A DNA stretch of 64,000 nucleotides, taken from contig ML058387.1 in assembly GCA_003013855.2 (NCBI GenBank), forward strand, positions 496,001 through 560,000, given 5' to 3'. This document shows, in pieces, positions 1 to 11,843 of this stretch. Numbering within the stretch: the first letter of the stretch is position 1; every line of letters starts with the position of its first letter. The notes beneath the pieces are model-generated. The model was given only the letters and a program-made list of their open reading frames with translations. It did no database searches and was not told where the DNA came from. The translations under genes and the position numbers were made by a program. Source of the DNA: Liriodendron chinense. Taxonomy: Eukaryota; Streptophyta; Magnoliopsida; Magnoliales; Magnoliaceae.

Positions 1-1225
1 CATTGGCCTTGCTGTGTAGATGCATGCGCCTAAACATCAAGCCAATCCACTGATCAAACTGACCATGATGTTAGAAGTTTGGTTAAATTTTTTGTCCATC
101 CATGTATTTCATAAACTATAGCTCAAATAATGTGGACGAGCCAAATGTTTTTAGAACAGCATGTGAATCGTGGGACCCATCTAATGGTGTGAATGATTGG
201 ATCTTGTGCATGTGCGCCACTTGGCACATGGGTAACATGTAGATGGTCTCTGTCATACATTCATGTGGGCCTTACAAAGCTCACTATTATCAAGGAGGTC
301 GTTTATGCAACTAGTTGGACCAATATGTTACAGTTCAACTGGCTCAGAATAGCAAGGTTGTCATGTCTGTATGACATCAAACCCATCCAATGGTTTTGGC
401 TTTCCATGTAAATTAGCTAGCACAAAAAATAAGATAGATCCAATCATCAGTAGGCCGCACTTGTCATTTTTATCAGACTGGTGGCTGGACATTGTTTTTA
501 ATTATTTGGTCCACATGATCAGCCTGATTTTTGCTTTATATGCTCCTCATGGAGGTAATAATCAATTGAACATGTTGGATGCCCATGCCCTACATGTTTG
601 ATGCATTGATATTATTTGCTATCTGGACGGCACCTAGTTGGATGCCCTACATAGTTAACATGGTGACACTTCAGATTGCTAGACTCTAGTAATTTGTCAC
701 TGTTTTAGAAGTGGTGGCGACTTCTTGATTGTCATCGTTGTAGTGGAAATTCACCCCGTCCAATTGTTTAGCTAATTGTGAATGCAGTATAAGTAGAGGT
801 GGGCAACGATCCGGGCCGAGCCGAGTTAGCCCTAGTTTGGTTTGGCTTGTTCTTGTGCCACTTCAGTTGGTGGATCGGCCCGGTTTGCGCTTCGGGCCGA
901 CCTATGAGGCCCGAGTTTGGTTTGTTCCAGAAATATCTGGTTCGAGCCGGGGTCGGTTTGGTTGAAATTTTCAAACTGGGCTGGGCCGAGTTCGAATAGG
1001 TTGCGGCTCTTTTTTTGTTTGATTGTTTAAATAGAAAAGAATCTAAAAAGTTAGAGAAAAAAAATACAAAGTATCTTACTACATGATGTTTAACATCCTC
1101 CAAAGGAGGAGTGCAACTTTAAAATAAACATGTAATAGCCTTTTCCAAACAAGTACACAAGCATAATTTTACAAGTGCAAAGAAACAGTATGCATTCATG
1201 TATACATATTATGTATTATCGACGT
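1..1225. other. Gene-free left edge
   Basis: I recognise no coding sequence here. Short open frames at 193-411 and 371-601 lack any motif I know. Positions about 792-1000 are a degenerate stretch rich in gggccgag and tttggtttgg words. If the kinase exon at 7971 belongs to a gene that starts left of this window, this stretch is part of its intron. Confidence 0.5.
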
Positions 1226-1337
1226 CATTATGTATATGTATTATCCACGTTGTCCATCCATTTTTACATATCATTTTAGGACATGATCCCAAAAAGGAAT
1301 CATATCTAAAGCTCAAGTGGATCACACCATAGGAAAC
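1226..1337. repeat. Half of an inverted-repeat MITE interrupted by the Ty3 element
   Basis: The words tatccacg, ccatccat, cattttaggacatg and caccataggaaac occur here in the order seen in complete inverted-repeat elements elsewhere in the window (24.3-24.8 kb and 62.8-63.3 kb). The stretch stops exactly where the Ty3 element begins, so the Ty3 insertion probably landed in an older MITE. Confidence 0.45.
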
Positions 1338-2315
1338 TGATGTAGGACGGCCTAAACTTTCATGCATGTCTGAGACATAAAATTCAGCGGAATAAATCAA
1401 GCAATCTAAATTAAACATTCAACAACTATCATCATAATCAAGAAAAAATATAAAGGAAACATGCAATAAAAGTGGCCATCATCACAATGTCATAGTGAGG
1501 GTTTCAAATCATGCGTGGATTGGATCCGTCGAGGGATGAAACCTCCCGATCTTGCACGGTTATGATCTAATGCTCAATAAGGTTCACTAGTCCTGGGAAT
1601 CAAGGGATTTCTCGGATTAGGGAATGAAAATCTGAGAGAAATAGGTTTAGGGATCAATTATCAGATTTTAGGATTGTGGATAATGGGAGAAAATAAGTTT
1701 AGAAGAAAGAGGGAAGAAAATGAATTACCTTAGAAGAAAGTTGGAAGGAGGGAAGAAGAAAAAAGAAGAAGATTGGGGAAGAAGAGAAAATCCACACAGA
1801 GATGGAGAGGAGGAGGGAGATAAGCCACCAAACCTTTTTCTTCTTTTATCAAATCAATAGCATAATGAAAAAGGTTTAGGGCAACACCCTTATAAAATTC
1901 AGAATTAACATAATTACCAAAATAACCTTATTAACAAAATTTTAAAAAAAAAGACATTCGCACGAAAAAACGTGCACACACTAACCCAAAACGCAAATAA
2001 GTAAAAGTGCATAAAATAAAATCAAATCTAAGTGCTCGGTGGCCTCCGATGATGACATGATGAAAGTGGGCCACGACGAACCAACGGTCCGATCACATAA
2101 TCATCGCGATCCAATGGTCCGATTATCTCCTCAAAGCAATTTACACGTCTTTCCAAGGTGGGGTCTTCTGAAATGTCTCGGACTACATGTGTAAGGTCTT
2201 CGATGCTCCTTAAGTCGTCATGAACGATCCAGGCCCGTCATCATCGACCCATAAAGATATAGGTGTCACTTGCGTCCTATGCTGATAAACCCTAAAGGGC
2301 CTGATGTCCGCATCA
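1338..2315 (-). repeat. 3' LTR of Ty3 copy 1
   Basis: 978 bp, bounded by TGATGTAGGAC on the left and GTCCGCATCA on the right as read on the + strand. It matches the 981-bp LTR at 4791-5771 along its length, with scattered substitutions and short indels. Confidence 0.88.
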
Positions 2316-3278
2316 TTCTCCTCGTCTGAGAAGAGCTCGACTTCGGTGAGATAAAGCTTTGGTGCATCTCCAACAAATCTGGACCAAGTCTTTGTAATTC
2401 CGCTTTTGTCAACCATGTAGAATCGGACGGTGGCTTGTTCTTCCATTTTACAAGATATCTCTGGAAGCCTCTATCTCTCGTGGATACTCTCTTCATCCAC
2501 AATCCCTTTAATTTCTTCATTTCAATTAATCGATGGGGGAAGGGGTGGAATGGGTTGAGAAGCAAACTCATAATATGTCCACGAAATAGAAGATGTATCA
2601 ATGGCAGGATTAGGGGAATGGACTAGATCTTTCACATTAAACGTTGGATTAATGCCCATTTCAGGTGGAACGTCTATCTTATACACACTATCTTATACAC
2701 ATTATCTTATACCCAACTCTTCGCAAACTTTTGAATGGTCCAGCACTGCGAGCTTGTAATTTCTTAGCGGTACCCTAAGGAAACCACTGTGGCCTTATCC
2801 TCACCATTACATAATCTCCTTCCTGAATTTCTTGTAACTTATGATGCAAGTCAGTTGAATGTTTATAACTATCATTGCTCTTACTTATCCGCTGTCTAAT
2901 ATATGTATGCAATTCATGAATGTGTCGTGCAAATGCATCGGCTGACTCTGAAGACCTTTGGGTGACAGATATAGGTGAAACTAAAGGGCGCTCTGAAAAA
3001 GCAACGGACTCGAAATAAACAACCCTATGGAAATAAACAACCCTATGATCTAGAACTTGAAAAACTGTAACAAAAGGACACTTCCCATGGGTGGCACATA
3101 ATTTCTTATTATTAGTGTTATAAATAAGGATGATGTTTAGGTATCCCAACACTTGAAAACACACACTATTGATACCAAGTCTTGAGCAGATCTTGGAATC
3201 AGCCATTATGTCCAAAATATCATCAAGATGAGAGAGAAGGGCTCTAACCATCATATCCACCATGAAGTGAATAGGTCA
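2266..3278 (-). pseudogene. Ty3 integrase C-terminus plus chromodomain, decayed
   Basis: The first part (3263-2775) contains SSESADAFARHIHELHTYI and GDYVMVRIRP, which mark the integrase C-terminal region of Ty3 elements. After a frame change, 2601-2266 contains GFQRYLVKWKNKPPSDSTW and then DLLE, a chromodomain-like tail of the kind found in chromoviruses. An in-frame TGA at 3278-3276 separates this part from gag, at the same point as in copy 2. No DDE integrase core is present. The frame is broken, so it does not encode a working protein. Confidence 0.75.
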
Positions 3279-4400
3279 CAAGGTGGCGTGACACTTGACC
3301 GAAGCTTTGTGGACGTCCAGGATATGCCCACATGTGCGACATATGCCATTGTTTTTTAAAGTGAAAAGGGAAGGCATGGCACACAAAATAAAACTCCAAC
3401 TTAAACTTTCCTTATTGAATTCTTCCCCGAGAAGTTAATCAAATTAACAATGCATTTCTGTATTTTTTATGGGGTTCACCTGGTATGGAGGAAAGCTTGA
3501 CAGGACCGACCCAGGGACACGATCGATTGTGTGCTGAATGTCCCATTTTGGTGAAAATTTATCCCATAAATCATCTGGTGGGATATCACAAGTCATGTGG
3601 GTGTCTACCATCATATCCTCACTAGTCTCCTTTTCAAATTCATTCGTGCGCATTATGGTAAGAGACTTATATTGTGACTCTACATCACTTAAGTCACACA
3701 TGACATCTGGAAGTGGTGCGATCTCAATTTCTTCGACCTTTTCATCACTACCACACACTTCGTCATTCTCAACGATGATGAGTGATGCCTCAATTTCTTC
3801 CATTTCATCACTACTGATGTCAGGCACGTACTCTTCCACTTCATAAACAACATGTTTAGACCCTTCTAACTAGCCATTCACCACAGTATTATCTCGCTCC
3901 CAAGGAAATATAATTGGTGTTAAACACTCTTCAACTTGTTCAAAAGCCGAGATTTCCTTAATGACGGGTTGGACCACTTTACAAGGAGGTGGTGGCCATA
4001 TGGGCTCTCTTTCTGTATGAGAAGGTGGGGCAACTCTCTTCTGAGTCAAGGGCTTTTGACGATAAGAGGTGGGAAAATATTTTTCTTTCAAACGCTCTTT
4101 CATCTCGTCCCATTGTGAGATCGGGGCCTTGCCTATCCGCTCAATTCTTCGCTCTAAATCTGTCCAAAACGACTTGGCTTGGCCCTCCAATTTCCACTTA
4201 GCAAACCTCACTTGACGGCTATTTGACATATCATACCAATAAAAAAAATAGTCTAAGTCTTCAAGCCAATCAAGGAATGTTTGTGGGTCCATGTGACCAT
4301 TAAAATAGGCCAACTCATCGGAGTTCGGCTTTCCATTGGGTCTCGAAGGCCACACGACAACACTTAATGGCCCTGAAGATCTCAAACGCCTATACTCCAT
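3279..4400 (-). pseudogene. Ty3 gag, with premature stops
   Basis: The frame opens with MEYRRLRSSGPLS and contains the retrotransposon gag pattern FNGHMDPQTFLDWLEDLDYFF...RFAKWKLEGQAKSFWTDLE...WDEMKERLKEKY. It lies just inside the 5' LTR and primer site. Compared with copy 2, a CAG codon has become TAG at 3872-3870 and a CAA codon has become TAA at 3446-3444. The frame is otherwise collinear. Gag would form the retrotransposon particle; this copy is dead unless complemented. Confidence 0.8.
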
Positions 4401-4790
4401 TCACTACGGGGAGACTCTACGGACTGAGTGACTCACAATATGGATGATATGATTCTAATCCTATAAAGATGCATGACTGACGAACTTCCTAACCCTAAAC
4501 TCACCAAACCGGAATTTTCTAATTCAGGAAATTTCCTAAATTTGGAAACATTTCAAAAATGAATTTTTTTCTAAAAATAGCAAATTTAAAAAATCAGACT
4601 TTCCAAGTCTGGTAAACACTATATCTGGACACTACGATCCAAATCTGAAAACTTTCTAAAAATGGAAAGTTCTTATTTTTGGAAACTTTCTAAATCTGAA
4701 AATTTTCTAAAACAGAAATAATAGTAAACCCTAATTTGACAACTTGATCTAATGTAACTATGCAAACTCTAAGCTCTGATGCCAAAAATT

Positions 4791-5771
4791 TGATGTAGGA
4801 CAGCCTAAACTTTCATGCATGTATGAGACAAAGTTTAGTGGAATAAATCAAGCAATCTAAATTAAACATTCAACAACTATCATCATAATCAAGAAAAAAA
4901 TATAAAGGAAACATGCAAGAAAAGGGTCCATCATCACAATGTCACAGTGAGGGTTTCAAATCATGCGTGGATTGGATCCGGCGAGGGATGAAATCTCCCG
5001 ATCTTGCATGGTTATGATCCAACGCTCAATAAGGTTCACTAGTCCGAGGAATTAAGGGATTTCTCGGATTAGGGAATGAAAATTTGAGAGAAATAGGTAT
5101 AGGGATTAATTCTTAGATTTTAGGGTTGCAGATAATGTGAGAAAATAAGTTTAGAAGAAAGAGGGAAGAAAATGAATTACCTTAGAAGAAAGTTAGAAGG
5201 AGGGAAGAAGAAAGAAGAAGAAGATTGGGGAAGAAGATGACGATCCACAGAGAGAAGGAGAGGAGGAGGGAGATAAGCCATCAAAGCCTTTTCTTCTTTT
5301 ATTAAATCAATAGCATAATGAAAAAGGTTTAGGGCAACACCCTTATAAATTCGGAATTAACATAATTACCAAAATACCCATACTAACAAAATTTCAAAAA
5401 AAAAAGAAGACATTCGCATGAAAAAACGTGCACACACTAATCCCAAAACTCAAATAAGTAAAAGTGCATAAAATAAAATCAAATCTATGATGCCGATGGC
5501 CTCCGATGATGCGCTATGAAAGTGAGCCACGATGAACCAACGGTCCGATCACATCATCATCGCGATCCAACGGTCCGATCATCTCCTTGAAGCAACTTAT
5601 ACGTCTTCCCAAGGTGGGGTCTTCTGAAATGTCTCGGACTGCATGTGTAAGGTCTTCGATGCTCCTCAAGTCGTCACGAATGATCCAAGCCCGTCATCAT
5701 CGAGCCATAAAGATATAAGTGTTACTTGCCTCCTACACTGATAAACCCTAAAGGGCTTGATGTCTGCATTA
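4791..5771 (-). repeat. 5' LTR of Ty3 copy 1
   Basis: 981 bp, the partner of 1338-2315. Read on the minus strand, it lies immediately upstream of the tRNA-Met-like primer site. The outer end has GCATTA where the intact family has GCATCA. Confidence 0.88.
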
Positions 5772-5776
5772 GAAAC

Positions 5777-7100
5777 AATGTGCTTATGATCTACGAGCTG
5801 AGCCCAGCTGACATTGCCCTAGTTTGAGCTTGATTTGTTTTTTCAAACGTGCTTGACTCAGAGGCTTGGTTTGGTTTGAACTTCTATTCGAACCAATCTA
5901 AGCTGAGCTTTTTCAAACCAATCCGAGCTGAGCTTTCGAGTTGGCTTGGTTTGTGCCCAGCTCTAAGTACAATGTTACTGATAAGATGACAATAGACATC
6001 TGATTTTTCTGTCAAGGACTTGGAAGATTCACCATTTTACTAGTTGATAGCATTCTATTTGATGGTTAGGATTGCTTGATAGCGTTCCATTTGATAGCGT
6101 TCTATTTGATGGTTAGGATTGCTTGATAAGTATGATTTTAGAGATGTGCTCCATTTACAATGTGTCCCATAATCCAGATATTCTAGCATTTTAGTAGTTG
6201 TACATGAGTGCCATGTGTGAGCAGGATGAGATCCTAGGTAAAAAGGTTGATACCACTAGAGTGGTGATTGATACTCATGTGCTAAGAAATTTTCAAAGTG
6301 GCATGCATATGACACAAACCGAACTGTGCAAATAGTGGGCCCCTTTTTACACAGTTCATAAAACAAAATTTATAAAAATGTGATTTTTTAATTGGGAATT
6401 TAGTGGACATTTAATGGAAGACTGGAAGCTTAGAGCACTCAATGGTCCATTCTAAGCAAAAAAGAAAAAGAAAAAAAAAGATCCTTTAATTGGAGCTAAT
6501 GGTTGCTCGATCAATCTCATTTTAAGATAGTGACCTATCCATGTTTAGGTCCTTTAATTTGGATGGTTTAATGTGAGTTACTGTGTGACACACATACAAT
6601 TTCCGAGAGCCTGTGTTTCAACCTGTACTCTCACACAGTATTAAATTCTGACTTTTTGCCTCTTCTAGTTCTTCCCTTTTGCCATCTTCTGTTGTTCTTT
6701 GCAGTTGCATATAACAACCTAGATGAAACCCAATCTGCTGGCAGTTAAGGTCAAGACCCGAGGGATACCTGTGACCTGATTGAATTTGATCTGGTTCGCA
6801 AATGTGGTACCCGGAGCCGGAAGGACATGAGACCAACTTCCTTAGGTGGGTCCAGTTATGGGTACACAAGGACCTGACGCGAACCCGACCAGTTGGCAGC
6901 CCTACAAGGCAGGGAACCACCCTTCCACCATCTCGTCTAATTGAAAGGGTTACCTTCAATGTGTATCATTGACTTGTGTTATGTGGACCTAACTTTGATC
7001 CAGTCTGAGACCCTCCTTGACTGTCCTCATTCCTCCAGGTGGGCTAGCATGTGAAATCCTAGTCCTGAAGCTTTACTTCCCCATAGGGAAGAACTTCGTA
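5777..7100. other. Gene-free stretch with a short tandem repeat
   Basis: No coding region is recognised. A unit of about 32 bp (starting ttgatagcrttctatttgat) occurs twice, at about 6044-6076 and 6091-6122. The stretch 5790-5970 is a degenerate repeat of gctgagct and ggtttggttt words. An open frame on the minus strand at 6618-6959 shows no family motif. Confidence 0.45.
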
Positions 7101-7107
7101 GTTGCTG

Positions 7108-7340
7108 TTTTCTTTTGATGAATTGGAAGGGAATATATTATTAAAAATGAAAGTTAAGAAAGAAAAGAAGAGATACAGCACTCCTCACAACACAAAAAGA
7201 CAGAACAGAACATGAAAGACGGCAACAACACCCTACTGGCCAGACATCTATCCCTAAAATGCACCAACTAGTACCTAGACAAAACCCAGATTTAACCACA
7301 CATCCCACCTTTTCCCTCATTAGCAGGATTTGTGATATAA
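7108..7340 (-). mobile_element. Possible LINE-1 3' end fragment
   Basis: The stretch starts with ttttgatgaattgg...atattattaaaa, which resembles the reverse complement of plant LINE-1 3' ends, and is followed by AC-rich non-coding sequence. There is no coding remnant and no target duplication was found, so the call is weak. Confidence 0.3.
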
Positions 7341-7433
7341 CTTCTAGGTTATACATATTGATATCCATAAGTAAAAGCTAACGCACACAGTTGCGGGTTC
7401 TCTAGCAAATGAGAGTGTGACAAGATTGCTTCT

Positions 7434-7890
7434 TTGTAATTGGTGATTCTTTTCTCTCTGTTTGATGCCTTTTTTTCCATTTAATAAATATTGACATCCA
7501 TAAATCAAATATTAATAATGAATAATAAATAATAAAAGATGGTAGAACTTTTTCTGGGGTGAGGCATGTGCTTGTTTGATGGTAGTACAATGATACCCGC
7601 ACCGTATGTTGACTGATGAGCTTGTTTTTATCTATTGTTTTGTAATTGGTGATTGATGAGCTTGTTTTTATCTATTGTTTTGTAATTGGTGATTCTTTTC
7701 TCTCAGTTTGATGCCTTTTTTTCCTATTTAATAAATATTGACATCCATAAATCAAATAATAATAATGAATAATAAATAATAAAAGATGGTAGAACTCTTT
7801 CTGGGGTGAGGCATGTGATTGTTTGATGGTAGTACAATGATATGCGCATGTATGTTGACTGATGAGCTTGTTTTTATCTATTGTTTTTTG
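7434..7890 (+). repeat. Tandem duplication, unit about 246 bp
   Basis: A unit beginning ttgtaattggtgattctttt is repeated at about 7680. Both copies contain aataatgaataataaataat and ctggggtgaggcatgtg with very few differences. About 40 bp (gattgatgagcttgtttttat and following) is present an extra time at the junction. It lies directly before the splice acceptor of the kinase exon, inside the presumed intron. Confidence 0.8.
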
Positions 7891-7970
7891 GGGTACTAAA
7901 ATGAGGCAGATATTTAATCCCACTATGAAATAATGAAAAGGGCCTTCTAATTATCGGTTGTTTTTTGCAG

Positions 7971-8137
7971 GGGGCATTGTGAACAATACATTGCGTCCGC
8001 AGGCTCCATCATGGTGCGATCCAGAATGGAAATCATTGATGGAAAGCTGTTGGTCTTCTGATCCGGGGGAGCGACCATCATTCTCAAAAATTTCTCAGAC
8101 ATTGAGGAAGATGGCTGCAGCAATAAATGTCAAGTGA
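7971..8137 (+). CDS. Raf-like (MAPKKK-type) protein kinase, last exon
   Basis: The exon starts after a clear acceptor (ttttttgcag) and reads 54 residues to a TGA at 8135-8137. It contains GIVNNTLRP, then DPEWKSLMESCW, then DPGERPSF, then a helix ending INVK. This is kinase subdomain X-XI, and the Arg of ERPSF is the conserved subdomain XI residue. GIVNNTLRP with the CW...DP...RPSF pattern is typical of the C-terminal end of plant PB1-domain Raf-like kinases, which phosphorylate Ser/Thr targets in the cytosol. The split glycine codon implies that the upstream exon ends in phase 1. No ATP-binding or catalytic-loop exon was found upstream in the window. The exon is either the end of a gene with a very long last intron or an orphan fragment; the intact splice site and frame favour a real gene. 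Confidence 0.72.
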
Positions 8138-8646
8138 TGGGTCCTGCTTGCATATAATGCCCTATTCTGAAGCATGTAGTTTCGTTTTTCTCACTATGTA
8201 TATCTTCCTTATAGTTGAGAAAAAGAAAACCTAAAAAAAAATAAAAAATAAAAAATAAAAAAAATAGGTGTTGCTGCTTCAGGGAAAAAAAATAGATAGA
8301 TACAGGTCAATGCAAGGTATGTGTTGCTGCCTTTGTTAGGCACCATTGAACCTTTTATAGTGCTGCTATACATGGTATTCGTTCTTCATAGAGTGCGACT
8401 ATATGCATCCGTATTTGGAATGTACTGTGGAAGACACACCAAACCAGGACGCAGGAAGGCTTGATCAAAATGTGAGTTGTTTCACAGTATCTTTACCAGG
8501 AATGCTGTTTGCACACTGACTGATTGCACACATGTTGCATTGGGATGCAAGGCAGTTGTGTTTTGAGATGGGTTGTGGCGCAAGTGCCAGGCCATTCGGA
8601 TGATCCTAATCCCTTTGATATAAGGGCCAAATAAGAATGACCGCTG

Positions 8647-8662
8647 ACCCCCCCCCCCCCCC
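8647..8662. repeat. Poly-C tract
   Basis: An almost pure run of about 16 C, flanked by T-rich sequence. Such runs are unusual in plant DNA and prone to sequencing error. Confidence 0.8.
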
Positions 8663-8916
8663 ACCTTTTTTTCTTTTTTGTTTTTTTTTTGGGCATTTGT
8701 GATTTAGACTGCTGGACGAGTGTACCGTATCTTGCACACATCTGCCTTGCATCCAAATAGGATTCCTTTCTTGACTGTATTGCATGACATTTATATCTGT
8801 TATCTTGCGTTGATTGAAGAGGGAGTTGTTTTTTGCAGGATCACATTATTTTTGGATGTGGATAAGAGAGCATTTTGTATAGATCTATGGCAGCTACTGG
8901 AATGCAGAGTATGATG

Positions 8917-8921
<5 letters not shown>

Positions 8922-8959
<38 letters not shown>
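8922..8959. repeat. Poly-T tract (38 T)
   Basis: An uninterrupted run of T followed by tctctctg. It could be a microsatellite or the tail of a retroposon on the minus strand, but no body was recognised. Confidence 0.85.
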
Positions 8960-9140
8960 CTCTCTGTCTGTCATTCCAAGTGGAACTGGTGGTATGCAAG
9001 GATGTAAATAAATTTTGTTTTATTACTATGTTCTGCCCATATGTGGATCAAACCTTGGGACCAGAAATTTTGTTATATTATTTTTACATCTCTTATATAG
9101 ATATTCAGGCAGATGTATAATGTTAGAGAAGCAATAAAAG

Positions 9141-10540
9141 AATATATTATAGGTAGAAACCTGTCCCTCGTAAATTTTTTTGCTTCCATCTCATCTGCTT
9201 ATCTGATTCTCCATGCCATGAATTTTTCTAGTATGTGTGGTTAACCGAAATGGTTGGCTATTTTAACCATGTGTGTTTTTGCTGGCCTTCAAACCGGAGT
9301 TTGCATGTGCTGGGTAGGGACCCCGGTTGGTGAGTTTCTGGTTTCCCCTGCCGGATTCCATCCACTAAATGGGTGGATCTAAATCATGGAATGGTGGGTA
9401 GTTGGGGATTCCATGTCTTTTTTATCCTTTGGCCATGGAAAAAATATGTCTACCTTGGATATTCCATGATTTTTATGTGCAAAAGCATCATTCCCCTTCC
9501 AAAAATTGTAGGATAAACTGACAACTCGCTGGTGATAGAGTTGGCTTTTCCAAAAATGTGGTTTGAGATTGGTATTTCTTCCCAATGTTTTCTCTAGATA
9601 ATATATGGCCCCAACTTTAATTTGGAAATGGCAGTGAGAGATCTTAGTCGTCCAATTAGGTGGGCCATTCAGTGCATAGAAATTCAGATAGAGCCCATAT
9701 AATATCTGACCATGTAGCTTTAGATTTCCGTATCCAAGGAGGAGAAAAATCTAAATTATTAAGCACCCTAATACATGTGACAGCATAAGATCCAGACCGT
9801 CAATCTGCATTGGCCTTCCGTGGGTGGGCCACAACCCAGAAGTCACAATGGCATAACAGTCAGCATGGTTGCCAATGGGCTCAGCTGGGAGAACCACAAA
9901 ATATGAAGCGATCTTAAACAAGCATATCCAGTTCTAATTGTTGAACAGTCCAGATTCAACCGTACATGGACAATGCTTGCAGTGCTACTGTATGAGTGGG
10001 TACGTCGCTCAGTGATCAAAAGCATTTATATTATGGGCCCCCACTGTCAATCATCTGTGCACCAGAGATACTTGCAAATTTAAAACCCTGATCGACAAGA
10101 ACGAAATAGCTAAAGGAGATATCCGGAGACAGATCCCACTAAGCCTATGAAAGGCCCAAGTTCATATACCCAAGATCTACCAATCCAAGGAGATTTTGGG
10201 TCCATGGGCCATGTGTGAATTTTGTATCACCAAACCATTGACACTTCCACAACGAGTGAAAAGGACAGGAATCAAGCTGCCATCCTCATCTAAGTAGGAA
10301 TCCCAGTGCTTTGAACATGGACTAGTGTGGTTTCCCATCCGATCTTACTTCACAACTCTTGCACCTGTCTGACCTTACCTCCCAATGCTCGTCCACCGTA
10401 CCATGAGAGAATTAAGTTCTTTCTTAGGCCTTGGCATCTGCTTCTGTGGACATTTACCAGAGGCCTTCTCCAGGGAGCTAAACCAAGGCCATTCTGATGG
10501 GTTGATTTCTTGATGAATCATGAAACAGGAGGCACCACCA

Positions 10541-10575
<35 letters not shown>

Positions 10576-11843
10576 TTTAAATAAAAAGCTTGAACACCTC
10601 ATCATCGGATTGGCCCAAACTCAGCATACATAACTAGGCCCACCTTATGGGCTGCTTGGATCTCCCAAACATGCCTTCCACTTGGGGTTGCATGTGGATT
10701 CTAGCCCGTGGATGTGTAGACCTAATACAACTTCAAAGTACAACACCATTAACTCAATAATGAGGAATCTGAAGTATAATGCCACGATTGTTGTTGATAG
10801 CAACTTCAGATATGGGACTTAAACGAGAAGATTTTATGTAGGTATTTCTTGAACACACGGAAATGAAAAAAAAAATAATACTCTGAAACTAGAGAACAGC
10901 AGCAGTTAGTAGGGCAGTACAGGCTCCCGCTCATCAACAAACTACAGCCAACAGATTTACCTGCGTGTGGGGGCCCACAATTGGTGATCAAAACAGTTGG
11001 TCTGATTAAGGGTGCCCTGGAAGTTACCAACCATAGACAATTCCAGCTTGGTAGGTGACCCACAAATAGACACTTACCACATTCAATGTAATAAGGGCCA
11101 AATTTCAAAGAGTTATGAACGCGCAATCTGAGATAGTACAGCACATCCACACGAACTGCTTTTAGACCAATGGTCTGGATCCTTCCATGGCCCCACAGGC
11201 AGAAAATCCTGTGCATTAATGAATCTTTAACGGCTGGATCTTCCAATCAAGATCTTGGTGGCATCACCTAACCATGGTGAGCCAATTAAGATCAGCAGTC
11301 CAGATCATTGAAACATCCATCCCACATTTACAGAACTGCACAAACCATACACTTAACTAGCTCCAAAGATTTGTCAACAGAAATGGATTATGTTACCATT
11401 GTGTGGCACAGAAATGAAACATCTGCTCTTCTCAGTTACAGAAGCAAAACCAAAAGTTTCGGTGTTTTGACACAAAACAGTTTCCTGGGAACCATCACAA
11501 ATCCTCACCGTTGTGTTGAACATGTTAAAAGTCCGTTCCTTTTCCGGTATGTATTTGCAGTCTGATGTGTCATTCAATGACCTTCTACTGTAGTCATTAG
11601 AATTGGCTAATAATCTCACACTAAAACCTGGACAAGAGGTTCTTATCTGTTGGCTGAGTAGAACTCTTCTGAAAAGAAGACAGGCAAGCAATTGAAGCAA
11701 GCGTCAAAATGCGATAAAACAATGCAATGATGTGGTAGTGATCGATCTGCGGGAATTCTAATTGGCAGGTATTAATTTCAAGACACAATATAGGTACAGA
11801 AACTTGCATGCAGATCGGTAAAAAGAATCTGAAAAAAGACAGC
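9141..11843. other. Intergenic region between two converging genes
   Basis: No gene is recognised. The kinase gene ends to the left and the PP2A gene ends at 11844 from the right, so the region must hold both 3' ends. The PP2A 3' UTR probably occupies the last few hundred bases, but no clear poly(A) signal was found. A (CT)n run lies at 10544-10573. Confidence 0.5.
10544..10573. repeat. (CT)15 microsatellite
   Basis: A pure CT dinucleotide run. Confidence 0.9.

Larger units (their letters stand above)
1338..5771 (-). mobile_element. Non-autonomous Ty3/gypsy LTR retrotransposon, copy 1
   Basis: This is a complete element of 4434 bp. LTRs lie at 1338-2315 and 4791-5771, with inverted ends of the TGATG...CATCA type; the distal end has decayed to GCATTA. 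The 5-bp sequence GAAAC is found just outside both ends (1333-1337 and 5772-5776), which is the expected target duplication. Next to the upper LTR, on the minus strand, lies TTGGCATCAGAGC, one base off the usual initiator tRNA-Met primer site. Inside are gag (4400 downwards) and the integrase C-terminus with a chromodomain (to about 2320). Protease, most of RT, RNase H and the integrase core are missing. The gag frame carries stop codons and the LTRs differ visibly, including small indels, so this copy is older than the one at 29639-33740. Confidence 0.9.
8138..9140 (+). other. Presumed 3' UTR and downstream region of the kinase gene
   Basis: The sequence after the stop codon carries A-rich and T-rich tracts. 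AATAAA-type signals occur at about 9007 and 9133. It also holds a run of about 16 C (near 8647-8662) and a run of 38 T (8922-8959). The cleavage site cannot be placed from sequence alone. Confidence 0.35.

Noticed and set aside
6618..6959. 113-codon minus-strand frame
   Set aside because: No family motif, no splice or promoter context, and the composition resembles surrounding repeat DNA.
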